Shown here: in pieces, positions 50,501-62,214 of the stretch | Layout of the letters: every line of letters begins with the position of its first letter | Numbering within the stretch: position 1 is the stretch's first letter | DNA from: Diploptera punctata | Taxonomy: Eukaryota; Arthropoda; Insecta; Blattodea; Blaberidae | NCBI GenBank assembly: GCA_030220185.1 | Contig: JASPKZ010004576.1 | Coordinates: 261,001 to 325,000 of the forward strand | Direction of reading: 5' to 3' | Length of the DNA: 64,000 bases | Program-made: the position numbers and the translations under genes | The notes under the pieces: model-generated | Told to the model about the DNA's origin: nothing | Database searches by the model: none | The model's input: only the letters and a program-made list of their open reading frames with translations

Positions 50501-51050
50501 TTATTATTATTATTATTATTAATAGTAGTAGTAGTAGTAGTAGTAGTAGTTATAGTAGTGGGACTTTATTAGAGTAAAGAATATAGGAAAAAATACTATT
50601 TATTTTATATTACTTACAAATGTAATGCACGGACAGCAAGCCGTAGGCTATATACTTTGTGCAATTAGTATAGATTGTTTTATGTATATTAATTTAGCAC
50701 AAAACAAACCTACATTATACTTCATTACATTACAAATCAAACCATTAAGCTAAATAGTAAAATAATTTAAATATGTGTGTTCAGTAGACATAATAATTGC
50801 TTATTCTTCTGCATAGTAGTTTGACCTCTCACTTTATAGGTATGTTTACATGTTCCACAACATCCGGGCCTTACAGTAGCCCGACCTGTCGGGAGAGGGA
50901 ATTTAAACTTTGAATCACATACACACGTTTTTTTACCATACAAGGACATGAGGATATCTCTGAATGAGTGATCAATTCAATTCAGGCCCTTCTCCGAGAC
51001 AACACAACTGCTTAACACGAAACATACATTTCACTCACACATTCATACTA
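50501..51050. other. (TTA)n/(TAG)n then unassigned DNA
   Basis: Microsatellites at 50502-50550; otherwise nothing recognised. Confidence 0.45.
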
Positions 51051-51054
51051 AACA

Positions 51055-51215
51055 TGGCGAATATGATGATGCTTATGGTGATAAGATGATGTTCGGGTAC
51101 CGTTTGGATCTTAAAGTTTCTTATCATTTCTCTTACAGGTTAGGAAGCCCCGAAAAGGAATCATCATCCAAGAAACTTGTTCTGACCAGAGTTTGAACCC
51201 AACAATTAAGGTAAG
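51055..51215 (-). mobile_element. SINE-A 5' half, decayed
   Basis: Minus-strand: 'GGGTTCAAACTCTGGTCAGA', 'CTTTTCGGGGCTTCCTAACC', 'AAACGGTACCCGAACATCAT'. The tail that would separate A1 from A2 is missing. Confidence 0.6.
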
Positions 51216-51244
51216 TAGTAAAATTATTTAAACCTATGACATAA

Positions 51245-51860
51245 TAGTCATAAGTAATGCCACGAGTGATTTCCAAATTATCGATAAATTCACGACTCAC
51301 GAAGTGAGGAGTGAATTGATCTAGAGAATTTGGAAATCAAGAGTTGCATTTGTTAGGACTATTTAACGAATAAAATTAAGCTGTTTACTCACAAATCATT
51401 ATTTAAATATAGTTATTTTAAAATATTTATATATTTAATGTAATCGGCGATGTTTGAAAACAAATCAGAAATGTGAGGTTACGTTCATTCACTGCTGCTT
51501 GATCATATTATTTATTGCCAAATAAGATCACAATATTGTAAGAGTGCACCCAAATAGAGAAATAATGAAACACATCAAACTATATATCATAATCAACATT
51601 ATGGGTTATTCATTTATTTTTTAGTAAACAACTCAGTAAAATCAAGGAATCTTTTCATTATTTGCTATATTCAATGTATTTGTCGGAGAAAAATAATGTT
51701 TTGACCTGTTCAGAACATTAAAAAGGAGGAGCTTTCTTTATCACAAAAGCAGGAGCTGATAAAGAGAAATCAATAAAGAGCGAGGTGAAACACGACTGTC
51801 ATTGGTTGTAAAACAACAGTCATTAAAACGTAATTGGTCATTGACTAGCATTTGTGACAT
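51245..51860 (+). repeat. Unclassified repeat R-X, long copy
   Basis: Matches 10040-10440 in reverse, with two extra pieces: a small hairpin (TTCACGACTCACGAAGTGAG region, 51287-51315) inside the end hairpin, and an unshared 51545-51718. Ends GGTTGTAAAACAACAGTCAT, TAATTGGTCATTGACTAGCA. Confidence 0.65.
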
Positions 51861-53315
51861 ACGTTTAATAGTCATAATAATTGCACCTTATTTGTATATT
51901 ATAAATTCTGCGTTTGTCCAGAAAAGTGCCCAAGTTTAACTATTTTTCTGGGTTTACCACCAACTCGTGGCATGAAAATATGTTTGAATTTAGAACTGTT
52001 AGCATCCCACTCTATTATTATTTGAAGCTAGAAACTTTTCCAGCAACAACTGACATATAAACCTACCATTGCCCTAGATCACAAAAATCTTCGTCCATGT
52101 ACTTTTGTGAAAAAAAATGAGTTATTGTAGAGGCAGAGAATATCTGAATTGTCAGCTGAGGTCTTGTCCTATCTCACTGTGCATGTTAGAACATAGGTGC
52201 CATTAAGCTTTTTTAAATTAGTTAAGGGAATTATTATTTTTGGGGGAGTGTGGGTGCATTAGTTCTCTGCATTGTCGCAGTGTAGAACAGCGCCCATTCG
52301 GCGCGGCGGAGGCACGGAAGCCCAGTTCAGTCTGTCAGTAGGTACTGTTGAATCGGTGCTGTGCGGTCTTGCTTCTTTACAGTGTGGCGCAATATCCCGC
52401 GTTACGTTCAAAAGTGTGTTTAACCCCCGCTACGCGAGTGAATCACTCCCCCTACCATCACGGGAGGGAGTGACTAAGTGAACATTGCTTATTATTTTGT
52501 TTATATAATTTAATTTCCAATCAAACATGTTCAGGTTATTTAACTGTGCTGCCATTCTTCTGTTTTTTCTCAACAACTAAAGGTAAATTTGATCCAATAA
52601 AAGTATGACCAAATGAGGACATTTTGTTCCCATACATTTTCCACTTTACTTACATTCTCTTTGCTATAATTACTCAAAATATAGAGGGCAGAAGCGTCTT
52701 TTTATTTGAATATCTGAGGTGTATGTTAAAAAAAAGATTATTTTAAGCCTGTTGATATAATAATAATAAAAGTTAATTTTTTCATGGCGTATAACTACGG
52801 TGGCAACATTTTTTTTATATTTTATGCAAATTTTCGAGATTAAAAGAAGAGGATTTTTTCCCCACTTTTGTAACTTTTTTCTTTTTTTCATTATTAAATG
52901 GTTCTTAAGTGTCATTAAAAAAAACTTTACAAAGATAATGAAAATATCTGGAACTATAACAAAATTTATATTCTTACCGTCTATACTATAGAAACATTTT
53001 AGCATTCCCTTACCCCCGATCAGCCTAATAAACTACAATTATTGTTATAACTAGCATTTGTTTTATGTCTATGATGTATATAATCACAAAACATTGTGGA
53101 ATTCAATCACCATTGTACATGTTTTACCCCATGTTAATTCCAAACTTTAAATAGTTCTCCTGAAATTAAAAAAAAATATTTTAAAAGGTCAGATACATCC
53201 CTGCAGTTCTAATCTAACAACTTGTCAACATTAATAAAATTCATAATAGAACTCCGATGAGGTAATAATCACAAAATTAAAATTATAATATAAAAGTATT
53301 GCATTCAGGATCAGT
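51861..53315. other. Unassigned; one GC-richer patch
   Basis: 52265-52490 is GC-richer with several CpGs and an open frame lacking an ATG at its start; no domain seen. It could be a promoter or exon, but I have no evidence. The rest is AT-rich. Confidence 0.35.
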
Positions 53316-53319
53316 AGAT

Positions 53320-53405
53320 GCAGACCTACTTCCTGCTCTTTCTGCTGATGAAAGGACTAACAGCGAAAGGCCTACAGCGAATTAATATTTTACAAAGTTG
53401 AGAAT
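53320..53405 (+). mobile_element. PLE terminal-repeat-like segment
   Basis: CTTTCTGCTGATGAAAGGAC, AACAGCGAAAGGCCTACAGC, AATTAATATTTTACAAAG. CTGATGA and GAAA words are kept but the stem between them is lost. Confidence 0.5.
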
Positions 53406-54080
53406 ACGGACCTACAAGATAACAATTTTATAATTTTATATTATAATTTTAGTTTTAAAACAAATTAGGATTTAATTCTTAGCGAATTATAAAGGAAGTA
53501 AGGAAGTTATCAAAGTTGTTCTCCGTTAATGGTCTAACAACCGTAATTTTATTTCGGAACTATACTCGGCATATAGCAATACATTTTAAAAAGTAAGGCA
53601 TATTTCCAAACTAGAAAAGTTGAGCCATTAGAAGTAGGAGTTCACCGAAACAAAATTTTAAATTGCTGCAGCAGCAGTAGAATTCAGTATGTAATATTAA
53701 AATGAAACGAAAAATATATTCTCCAAAGAGCAGCGTAATACGACTATTAGACGTGGGAACGGAAACTGGTAATTAGAAAAATAGCTCTTTGTTTTCAATG
53801 CCGTTTGACACATTACAAAAATTAAAACGAGAAATTAGTGTTTCGCCAGTTTAAGAGTTGACAAAATAAATATATTCCATAAACTAGCAAAATCGGTCCA
53901 TAAATTGACTTGCTGAAGAATTCGTTTAGTTTACGCTGTTCCTGCGTGACGGTTTTTTCTTGATTTAGCCTATAACCACTAGGGCAACATTATTTATGCT
54001 CTGTGAAATTACAGTTTACGCTTTCTTATTTTGTAGATATTGCATTTGGCTACGGTTTATTGAGAATTATTATTTTTTTA
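53406..54080. other. Unassigned DNA
   Basis: A 'TTACGCTGTTCCTGCGTGAC' block near 53930 is the only repeated text seen. Confidence 0.4.
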
Positions 54081-54082
54081 AA

Positions 54083-54752
54083 TTCTGTGGTCTCGAGGTA
54101 ACGTGCTTCTTTGTCACGCAGCGGGCCCGGTTCGATCCCCGGTCGGGACAAGTTTCCTGGGTGAAGTTTTTTTTTTGGGGGTTTTCCTCATTTGTAAGAC
54201 AAATGTCAGGAAACTTTAAGGCTGAAACGGTTCCCTAATATTATATGACCATCATAGTCATCATCATTCATGTTAGCCTTAGATTAAGCTTAGGATTAAG
54301 GACTCTCCTGGTGCACCACTATTATCATCACACATCATATCATCGGGGCAGCCGTGTCCCCGCTTTTCAGGCGTCCAAACCTCAGACGTGAGTTATAAGT
54401 TACCATCACACATCATATCATCGGGGCAGCCGTGTCCCCGCTTTTCAGGCGTCCAAACCTCAGACGTGAGTTATAAGTTACCATCACACATCATATCATC
54501 GGGGCAGCCGTGTCCCCGCTTTTCAGGCGTCCAAACCTCAGACGTGAGTTATAAGTTACCATCACACATCATATCATCGGGGCAGCCGTGTCCCCGCTTT
54601 TCAGGCGTCCAAACCTCAGACGTGAGTTATAAGTTACCATCACACATCATATCATCGGGGCAGCCGTGTCCCCGCTTTTCAGGCGTCCAAACCTCAGACG
54701 TGAGTTATAAGACGATGCATATCAAGATGACAATCCTTGGCATTGAAAAAAA
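54083..54752 (+). mobile_element. SINE-A2 with amplified tail
   Basis: Head and body as at 18711 (B box GGTTCGATCCCCGG), then a tail segment present five times instead of once, then ATGACAATCCTTGGCATTGA. Confidence 0.85.
54326..54711 (+). repeat. 78-bp tandem repeat, 5 units
   Basis: Units start at 54326, 54404, 54482, 54560 and 54638 (the last a few bases short). By eye they are identical. The unit is the SINE-A2 block CATCATATCATCGGGGCAGC to GACGTGAGTTATAAG. As 78 is a multiple of 3, an open frame of 26-residue repeats runs through it; this is a by-product. Confidence 0.95.
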
Positions 54753-55505
54753 TACTCGGAATAAAATATGATTAATATATTACTTGTTAACATATTATTT
54801 AGACATATTTTATTATTTTGGTTAACGACACTCCTTGAATATTTAGTGTTTAAAGCATCCCAATTCAATTATGGCCGTGAAAGGACTAACAAATTTTACT
54901 CAGATATCTCTTTTTTGGCTTGAGCTTCTTCTTCATCCAAGGATTAAACCTGGTGGCTCGTTCCGGTTTTATGAAAGCTGGAATTGTTAGAATTGTTAAG
55001 ACCATAATCTTTGAGGGCGTCCAACATTTCTCCTTCCGTGTGATTAATACTTCAGCAATAATTTTGGAAATCTTTCTTCTGGCATTCTATCAAAATGTTC
55101 TATCCTGGCGTTCCTACATTTGAGTGTCTTTTACGTGAAATATATATATGGGGCCCTTGGCTATAATTTTCTTCTGAATCCATACTCAGGATTCTTACAT
55201 CCTGGAAAATTCCATCGATTTCAGATGAGTTTGCAGCAGCGAATCGTGGAGTCAGAGGTGAGCATGCTAATGTAGTCCATCGGGACCTGCAAAATTGTTA
55301 CATATATCTAGTTTACCATTTAGGCTCTACGTATTCATAAAGAGAATATCAAATATAAATGCCGTATTAAAAAAACAAAGAATTTTACAGCAAGTCAAAA
55401 TTCCTTTCAAAGAATTCCGAAAGAAGTTAGCTATTGAGGTTGTTCTCATAATATTTTCGAAAACATAAAACGCCATCGATCTTAATACAAATACGTGCCT
55501 TGCAT
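54753..55505. other. Unassigned DNA
   Basis: 54930-55130 has 'CTTCTTCTTCATCCAAGG' and CTGGTGGCTCGTTCCGG-type text that may be a minus-strand LINE-F end. 55414-55440 'GAATTCCGAAAGAAGTTAGC' recurs at 34532. Otherwise nothing. Confidence 0.35.
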
Positions 55506-55506
55506 G

Positions 55507-56122
55507 TACAGGGTGAATCTAAATTCTACCGATAAACTTTTATATATTGTTCAGTAATGTTTTGATATACCAGATATCAAAAATGTACACGACAAATACT
55601 TACCCTGTAGGTACAGGGTGAATCTATATTCTACCAATGAACTTTCATGAATTGTTCGGTGATGTTTTGAGTCTTCTCATATAAGGAACCCATAGTCTGC
55701 GGTGGTTCATTACCAATTAATTTAATTGTTTTTCGTTTAGTGTAACCGTGACAAAATTATTGATTTGACATTAAACTGGGTCACTTTCTTAAATTTTATT
55801 TTTTACCGCTTCCACTGAGGGGTGGTAGATATCAAACTTAGGCTTAAATATCACCGAGTCTACAACCAGATGAACAACGAGAACTGTGAATTCGGTCGTT
55901 TTAAATTATTGTTATCTATCACCCACTCTCGCCTTCTTTGGGTGATAGAAGTTTCCTATCTTCACAGAATATTTCCCAGATTATAAGTTAGGTGTGTACG
56001 AAAACAACGATATTACTCGGTGAAGTGCAGCCGGAGATCACTAATTCCTTATATCAAAACACCCGGAAAACATCCGTAGACAACTTGTGAACGTTCGTCG
56101 ATAGAGTTAGGATTTACCCTGA
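55507..56122. mobile_element. TIR element remnant
   Basis: TACAGGGTGAATCTAAATTC at 55507 and again at 55612 (106 bp later), and a diverged inverted match at 56046-56122 ending TTACCCTGA. Suggests a DNA transposon derivative whose left end is duplicated. No coding. Confidence 0.5.
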
Positions 56123-56155
56123 TGTCAGTATATATATATATATATTTGTATGTAT

Positions 56156-56170
56156 GTACACCCTTAGATA
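56156..56170 (+). other. 15-bp target duplication, left
   Basis: GTACACCCTTAGATA, identical to 56835-56849. Confidence 0.88.
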
Positions 56171-56834
56171 CAATGACAAATGAGGGAAATTTTGAGGAAT
56201 TGGCTGAATTCAAATACCTAGGAACAATAATCACAAATAGGAATGAGATGCACAAAGAAATTAAACATAGGCTGAATTCTGGAAATGCATGCTATTATGC
56301 ATTGCAGAGACTTTTGATGTCCCAACTCCTTTCAAAAAACGTTAAACTGAAAATATATAAAACTATTATTCTACCAGTTATATTATATGGGTGCGAAACA
56401 TGGACTCTACTTTAAGGGAGGAAAGGAGATTACGAGTATTTGAGAATAAAGTTCTTAGGAAAATTTTTGGACCAAAGAGAGATGAACAGACAGGTGAATG
56501 GAGAAGACCTCATAACAATGATCTACATGGTCTTTATAGGAAGCCAGATATAATAAGAACAGTTAAGTCCCGTAGACTGCGATGGGCAGGACATGTTGCG
56601 CGTATGGGGAATGAAAGACGTGCATGGAAACTTCTTGTAGGAAAGCCAGAAGGAAAACGCCCAGTTGGTAGACCAAGAATGAGGTGGGAGAACAATATTA
56701 ACTATGATTTGAGGGAAGTAGATTATACAGGGAATGATTGGAAATCATTAGCTCAGGATAGGGATGTATGGAGAGCTTATGTCCGTGCGGCCATGAACCT
56801 ACGGGTTCGATAGTGCCAGTGAGTAAGTAAGTAA
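56171..56834 (+). mobile_element. Young 5'-truncated LINE-A
   Basis: Starts at the codons for 'MTNEGNFEELAEFKYL' and runs to the stop at 56811-56813 and a (GTAA)n tail. Flanked by perfect 15-bp direct repeats, the mark of target-primed reverse transcription. The least decayed LINE-A here. Confidence 0.9.
56173..56813 (+). pseudogene. LINE-A C-terminal domain
   Basis: Two frames split near 56410 by one lost base: first 'FKYLGTIITNRNEMHKEIKH', 'SKNVKLKIYKTIILPVILYG', 'CETWTLL'; then 'LRVFENKVLRKIFGPKRDEQ', 'RLRWAGHVARMGNERRAWKL', 'GRPRMRWENNINYDLREVDY', 'VRAAMNLRVR'. It lacks endonuclease and RT palm, so makes no enzyme. It can serve as the reference for the other LINE-A ends. Confidence 0.85.
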
Positions 56835-56849
56835 GTACACCCTTAGATA
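56835..56849 (+). other. 15-bp target duplication, right
   Basis: GTACACCCTTAGATA after the GTAA tail. Confidence 0.88.
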
Positions 56850-56935
56850 AAAAAAAATAGTCATCTCTTGAACGCACATTTCTTCTCTAAGTCCTACTCG
56901 GCACAGCGCTGGGTTCAAACTAGGAAAAAAAAAGT

Positions 56936-57224
56936 GATCCCACAACAGACCTCAGGAGGCCCTTGGGGTAATAGGAGATTAAGGCTCCACTTTTTCTAGA
57001 CAATCGGCACTTGATGTCAGCTGCGTTGTCAGCCTGCGTGACGGTCGCCTTTACCCCCTGAACAAGTGTCTGGTACTCGTTTCCGTCAGAGGCTGAGTCG
57101 ACCCCAGGGCCATAGTGCCGCCAGAAGGTTTGGATCAGTTTACAAATCCTGACCCCACCTGGACTCGAACCCTCGACCTTCCGGCTTGTAGCGCAGTGCC
57201 TTAACCACTACGCTACGGCGTGCC
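56936..57224 (-). mobile_element. SINE-B
   Basis: Full minus-strand copy: head near 57224 (GTAGCGTAGTGGTTAAGGCA), B box GGGTTCGAGTCC, body, and end GTTGTGGGATCACTTTT. Confidence 0.88.
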
Positions 57225-57297
57225 CCCTCAAACTAGGAAACTAGTCATAATTGTGCAGTCCCTGAGCTACTGAGTTATGTGGCATCAACTGAAGACA

Positions 57298-57380
57298 CTC
57301 CTACGTGTCCTGTTAGGTCAGCGGTAAAGCATACAGTACCTGTTTCTGTTAATGAAGGTCGCAGGTTCGCGTCCTCAATT
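57298..57380 (+). mobile_element. Possible degenerate tRNA-like head
   Basis: 'TTAGGTCAGCGGTAAAGCAT' (A-box-like) and 'GTCGCAGGTTCGCGTCC' (B-box-like) 45 bp apart, then TTATTTTTTTTCTCG. Fits a decayed SINE head; single copy. Confidence 0.35.
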
Positions 57381-57439
57381 ACGCTGTTATTTTTTTTCTC
57401 GTGATATTTGTATTAAAATGTTTTATTAATTAAATACAA

Positions 57440-58050
57440 CATTTTTTATGACAATCAGGCTGATTTCCATGAAGCTTCTCAGTAAGATAAATGTCTCCTG
57501 CAAGCGTTACGAGCGCTTCGCAGGACAAGAATGGTGGAAACGCTGCTTCCTCTGAGCCTCCAAACATGCTCCTCTGGGTATCCACCCCCCAAGAGAGGGC
57601 TGCTTCTTCCTGTGTGGAACAATACAGAGAACATTCAAAAATAAAATTAGAAAAGAAACCAAGATAAAAAATGTATAATGTTATGGCGGTTCCCACAATA
57701 TTGTATGGATGTGAAACTTGGGCTCCAGTGAAAAGACAGAAGGATAGAATACAGACGGCAGAGATGCGGTTCCTAAGACAAGTAAAAGGATGTACAAGAC
57801 TTGATAGAATAAGAAATGAGGATATAAGAGAAGAAATTGAAAGTACAGCCTTTATTGGATAAAGTCACGAATTACAGACAGAAATGGATTGATCACATGG
57901 ATGGAATGAGTAAGGAGAGATATCCATTGTTAGCCAGAAATTATCAAGCAAGAGGAAGACGTGATGTTGGAAGACCTAGAAGACGTTGGGCTGATGCAAT
58001 ATGAAGTCGGAAAGGGCAATTGCCTAATTCCTGGAGTGATGATGACGATG
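57440..58050 (+). mobile_element. LINE-F copy with inverted 5' module
   Basis: 57440-57612 is the LINE-F 5' module on the minus strand (GCTTCTCAGTAAGATAAATG to CCCAAGAGAGGGCTGCTTCT). 57613-58050 is the plus-strand C-terminus: 'MAVPTILYGCETWAPVKRQK', 'EMRFLRQVKGCTRLDRIRNE' and, after a shift, 'YRQKWIDHMDGMSKERYP', 'GRRDVGRPRRRWADAI', ending (GATGAC)n. A 5' inversion of one insertion is the simplest reading. Confidence 0.8.
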
Positions 58051-59325
58051 ATGACATTTTTTTTTATATTTGAATTAAATCAATGCTAATGTCGTTATTG
58101 TAACAATTATATTTACCACATTCAGGGTTTATTAACTAGCAAACAACACAGTAGAATTACCGAAAACGTGTTGATATGAATACGGCTTCTGCGAGTGCTC
58201 ACCAAGTTCCCCGATCGGTTGATAGAATCTGCGGATGACTCTTTTTTTTTGTCTAAGGGTGTATGTATATAATGGTGTTTATGAACGATCTGTTGGTCGC
58301 AATTTTTGTTTTTGCGGAACCAAACCCGGCGTGTAACATTCTATTAAGAAAAGTAAGGCTTAGTTTTTTTCCACCAAAATCGGGGCATTATGAGTAGGGA
58401 TTAAACAAAGGAGTAACAAACATTAAATCCCGTAAAAAATAAAATAAAACAAAAAACGTTTAAATATCTTAATGAAACCATCTCTAAAATTAAATCCTTA
58501 GAGTATATTCCTGCAATTAAGGATACACCATATAATACAAAATTATAAATTATTAAACAAGATTAAATTAAAGGTTTTGAAAAGATAAATTCCCTATAAA
58601 ACACATATCCTGATAATTCCTTAAATCGCTGATTTTGTAAATCTTTAAATAATACATTTATGATTAAATATTCATTTTTTATAACGTAAATGCAACGTTT
58701 TATTATGAACTACATAAATGTTTAAGAAATGTAAACGGAATTAAACTGCTAAAGTGATAAGTTAACAGCTTTCGCAATTTTCGATTTATTTCCTCGAAAC
58801 TAGGAACATAACATTCAAATATGAGAAAGCTATTCACAAAAAGTCGGCGAATTCCAGCTATCAGAAGTGGAAATTATTAGAAAGTTGAAATATTAAAATC
58901 GCTGTATCCGCCATGATAATTTTCTCGCAATGAGATTTGATACGATTTAATTAACACAATAAAGATAGGGTACCTTCCGAAAATCAAAATATCGGACTTA
59001 CTGAGGAATTCCATTACTTTCCTGCATGACGGACTTAAAGTACTTTGGTATGGTATGGTGTAAATAAGTTCATACCAGGATGCAACAATTTGTTTAAATT
59101 TTATAGATTAATGTGAAAAAATCAGAGCTGGTTACTTAAATATAGTTGACTATATGACGTTGGAATAAAATGAGAAAGTTATTTTGCAGAAAATTAGCTA
59201 AATCCGACCAATAGGATTGGAAATTTTCCTAAAAATCTAAATTTAAAAATCTCTCTAGTAGCCACTTGGTTTTCTTCAAATATAACTGGAAGCATAGGTC
59301 ATGTTTTAATTAAAAACGAAAGATG
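58051..59325. other. Unassigned; traces of U3 and U4
   Basis: U3 at 58440-58525; U4-like text at 58845-58925 and 59195-59260. TGTCTAAGGGTGTATGTATA at 58251 is the reverse of the target sequence of the LINE-A at 56171, so that target lies in a repeat. No gene recognised. Confidence 0.4.
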
Positions 59326-59326
59326 T

Positions 59327-59631
59327 TCGCCGTAGCGTAGTGGTTAAGGCACTGAGCTACAAGCCGGAGGATCGAGGGTTCAAGTCCCGTTGGGGTCAGG
59401 ATTTTTAAACTGACCCAAACCCTCTTGCGGCACCATGGCCCTGGGATCGGCTCAGCCTCTAACGGAAATGAGTACCAGACGCTTGTTCTGGGGGTAAAGG
59501 CGGCCGTCACGCAGGGCTGACAACCCGGCTGACATAAAGTGCCGATTGTCTAGAAAAAGTGGGAGCCTTAACCTCCTACTACCCCAAGGGCCTCCGGGCC
59601 TGTTGTGGGATCACTTTACTTTACTTTACTT
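59327..59631 (+). mobile_element. SINE-B
   Basis: Full-length, head GTAGCGTAGTGGTTAAGGCA, B box GGGTTCAAGTCCC, ends in (TTTAC)n. Confidence 0.88.
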
Positions 59632-59754
59632 AGATGTTTTATAAACCAGGAAAATGAGACGAATTAAGAAATTGGCTTGGTTTGCGCAATTCCAGCATGA
59701 CGGACAATTGTTTCAGTAATTTACCCGTCCTTTAATAATCTTTCCCTTCATGGT

Positions 59755-60190
59755 ATCTTTACCATGTCGTGGTGGAGTGGCTTGCTTGCTTAAATGACCT
59801 CCAGAGCTATGCCGGCGGTAGTATTGCTGCCGATAGGTTTACCCATGCCGGACTGGTCGAAGGCGATAAACCACACAAAAAAGTACCTTGGTCGAAAGAG
59901 TGACGATCTTTCACCGTAAAAATACTACCGTCAAGAAACGCGGACATGGGTTCCACTGCGGTAAAATTGTTCGGATGTAAAATAGTCCCCCAATCGGTTC
60001 TCCGGGCGGGGACCACTTCAGAGAATCCACGCCAAAGGCTCAAACACAGGCTGGGAGAATAACATTATCCATGATTTGAGGGAAGTATATTATACAGATG
60101 ATTTGAAAACATTAGCTTAGGATAAGGATGTATGGAAAGCTTGTGTCCGCGTGGCCATGAACCTACGGGTTCGATAGGCCAGTGAGTCAG
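59755..60190 (+). mobile_element. LINE-A deletion derivative
   Basis: 5' module 59755-60035 ('VEWLACLNDLQSYAGGSIAA', CCGGGCGGGGACCACTTCAG) joined at about 60040 to the last 140 bp of LINE-A ('NNIIHDLREVYYTDD...VAMNLRVR'). A third distinct junction. Confidence 0.8.
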
Positions 60191-60935
60191 TTAGTTATTA
60201 ATAATCTGTATAATATTAACGGAATATTTTTGTTACATTGTTTTAGTAGTTTTTTTTATTTCTTTGTATTATTTCACCATTTTAAAAACTTCTGACTCCT
60301 ATTTTAAAAAGGCTAGTTCCCCTATATTTTATAGAGATTTTTCATCTATATTAGACAATTTCTGTATATATTATGCGTACGTTTTCAGTTATTATAATGG
60401 TAAATATTATATTTTTTGACAGGCTATTGTTTTGACATTTTTGGGGTCATTTTCGACCTCTTCAAAAACTCCAGGGTATATTTTAATTTTGTGAGTACAA
60501 ATCCGTTTTAGAAACATCGTAAAATGTATGGGCCCATTGTGTCACCCTTTGGTCTTTCTAGGGTTAATAATTACATACAGTTGCTGCATTCATATTAAGT
60601 TGTATTTAGTAGCACTTGTTATTGCTCTTTATTATATCTGTGCTTACGTAAAAAACTTATTTTTTTAAAATGAGCATTTATGTATAGTATTCAAATTGTA
60701 ATTTATAGAGAATTAACACTGGTATAAGAAACACTGTGAAAAAATAATGAATAGACGAATTATTACATATAGTGTATTAAATTAAGGGGATGAGAAAAAA
60801 AGGACAAAAATTGTAATTGAAGCAAACATCACTGAACAAGTAACTTATTTAATTATCTGGGATGCTTGATATCGTACCTGCAAATTTTTTTATACGGAAA
60901 AGAAATTAGGGAAATTTCATCATATGTGGTTCAGT
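60191..60935. other. Unassigned AT-rich DNA
   Basis: No gene or repeat recognised. Confidence 0.45.
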
Positions 60936-61232
60936 AAGAAGATATTTGAGAAATAAGACCACAAGGGAAACTCAATTGAAATTTTACAAAACAATACCGT
61001 TCCAACGTTAACAAGTGGGTCTGAGACTTGGCCTTTAACGATCTCTGATAAACGTAAAATTGAGACAACTTACTTACTTACTCACTGGCACTATCGAACC
61101 CGTAGGTTCATGGCCGCGCGGACATAAGTTCTCCATACATCCCTATCCTGAGCTAATGTTTTCCAATCATTCCCTGTATAATCTACTTCCCTCAAATCAT
61201 AGTTAATGTTATTCTCCCACCTCATTCTTGGT

Positions 61233-61520
61233 CTACCAACTGGGCGTTTTCCCCTCTGGCTTTCCTACAAAAAGCTTCCATGCAAGTCTTTCATTCCCCA
61301 TACATGCAACATGGCCTGCCCAACGCAGTCTACGAGACTTAACTGTTTTTATTATATCTGGCTTCCTATAGAAACCATGTACTTCATTGTTTTGTAGTCT
61401 TCTCCATTCACCTGTCTGTTCATCTCTCTTTGGTCCAAAAATTTTCCTAAGAACTTTATTCTCAAATACTCGTAATCTCATTTCCTCCCTTAAAGTAAGA
61501 GTCCATGTTTCGCACCCCAT
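61233..61520 (-). pseudogene. LINE-A C-terminal domain
   Basis: Continues 61462-62214 in another frame: 'CETWTLTLREEMRLRVFENK', 'FGPKRDEQTGEWRRLQN', 'RRLRWAGHVACMGNERLAWK', 'FVGKPEGKTPSW', then a further shift before the GRPRMRW part (61100-61230). Confidence 0.85.
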
Positions 61521-62214
61521 ATAATAAAACTGGTAGAATAATAGTTTTATATATTTTCAGCTTAACGTTTTTTGAAAGGAGTTGGGACATCAAGAGTCTC
61601 TGCAAAGCATAATAACACGCATTTCCAGAATTGAGCCTATGTTTAATTTCTTTGTGCATCTCATTCCTATTTGTGATCATTGTTCCTAGGTATTTGAATT
61701 CAGCCACTTCCTTAAAATTTCCCTCATTTGTCATTAGCTGTCCATTTCCATTATATAATGTATTTCTACGTGTGACCATATATTTAGTTTTATTGATATT
61801 TACTTCCAGTCCTAAGTTGTAAGTGTTACTCAATAGTGTGTGCGTATTGTCCTTTAGTATCCCCTCGCTATCAGCCAACAATACTACATCATCAGCATAA
61901 ACTAACAGTTTATTAATACCATTCAGTTGTAAGCCTTCCTCATTCTCTAAAGATTTAATGGCATGCTCTAGTACAAAATTAAATAGTAGAGGAGATAGTG
62001 CATCTCCTTGCTTCAACCCATTCTGGATTTCAAAAGTATCCGAAAACTGTTTGCCTACACGCACCCTACTCTTTGTGCCATTTAGACACATTTGTATAAG
62101 TCTAACTAACTTTTTAGGAATTCCGAACTCCAGCAGGATACTATATAACTTCTCCCTCTTAATTGATTCATATGCTTTTTTGAAGTCTACATATAGTTGA
62201 TGTTGCAGGTGCAT
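61462..62214 (-). pseudogene. LINE-A reverse transcriptase palm and thumb
   Basis: 250-residue open frame. Residues 9-15 'VDFKKAY' carry the first catalytic Asp; 66-79 'GLKQGDALSPLLFN'; 105-110 'VYADDV' is the intact active site; then 'LEVNINKTKYMV', 'FKYLGTMITNRNEMHKEI' and 'KIYKTIILPVLLYG'. A frameshift near 61520 moves the reading into 61233-61520. The fingers region and the endonuclease are missing at the 5' side. RT copies the element RNA at the nicked target in the nucleus. RTE clade is likely from the motif wording and the microsatellite 3' tail. Confidence 0.88.

Noticed and set aside
52265..52490. CpG-rich promoter or first exon
   Set aside because: GC-richer than its surroundings but without TATA/Inr context, ATG frame or splice evidence that I can trust.
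54326..54711. CRISPR-like array
   Set aside because: Units are directly joined with no unique spacers, and the genome is eukaryotic.
54388..54771. Protein with 26-residue repeats
   Set aside because: It is only the open frame of the 78-bp SINE-tail repeat; no start context and no coding-like features.
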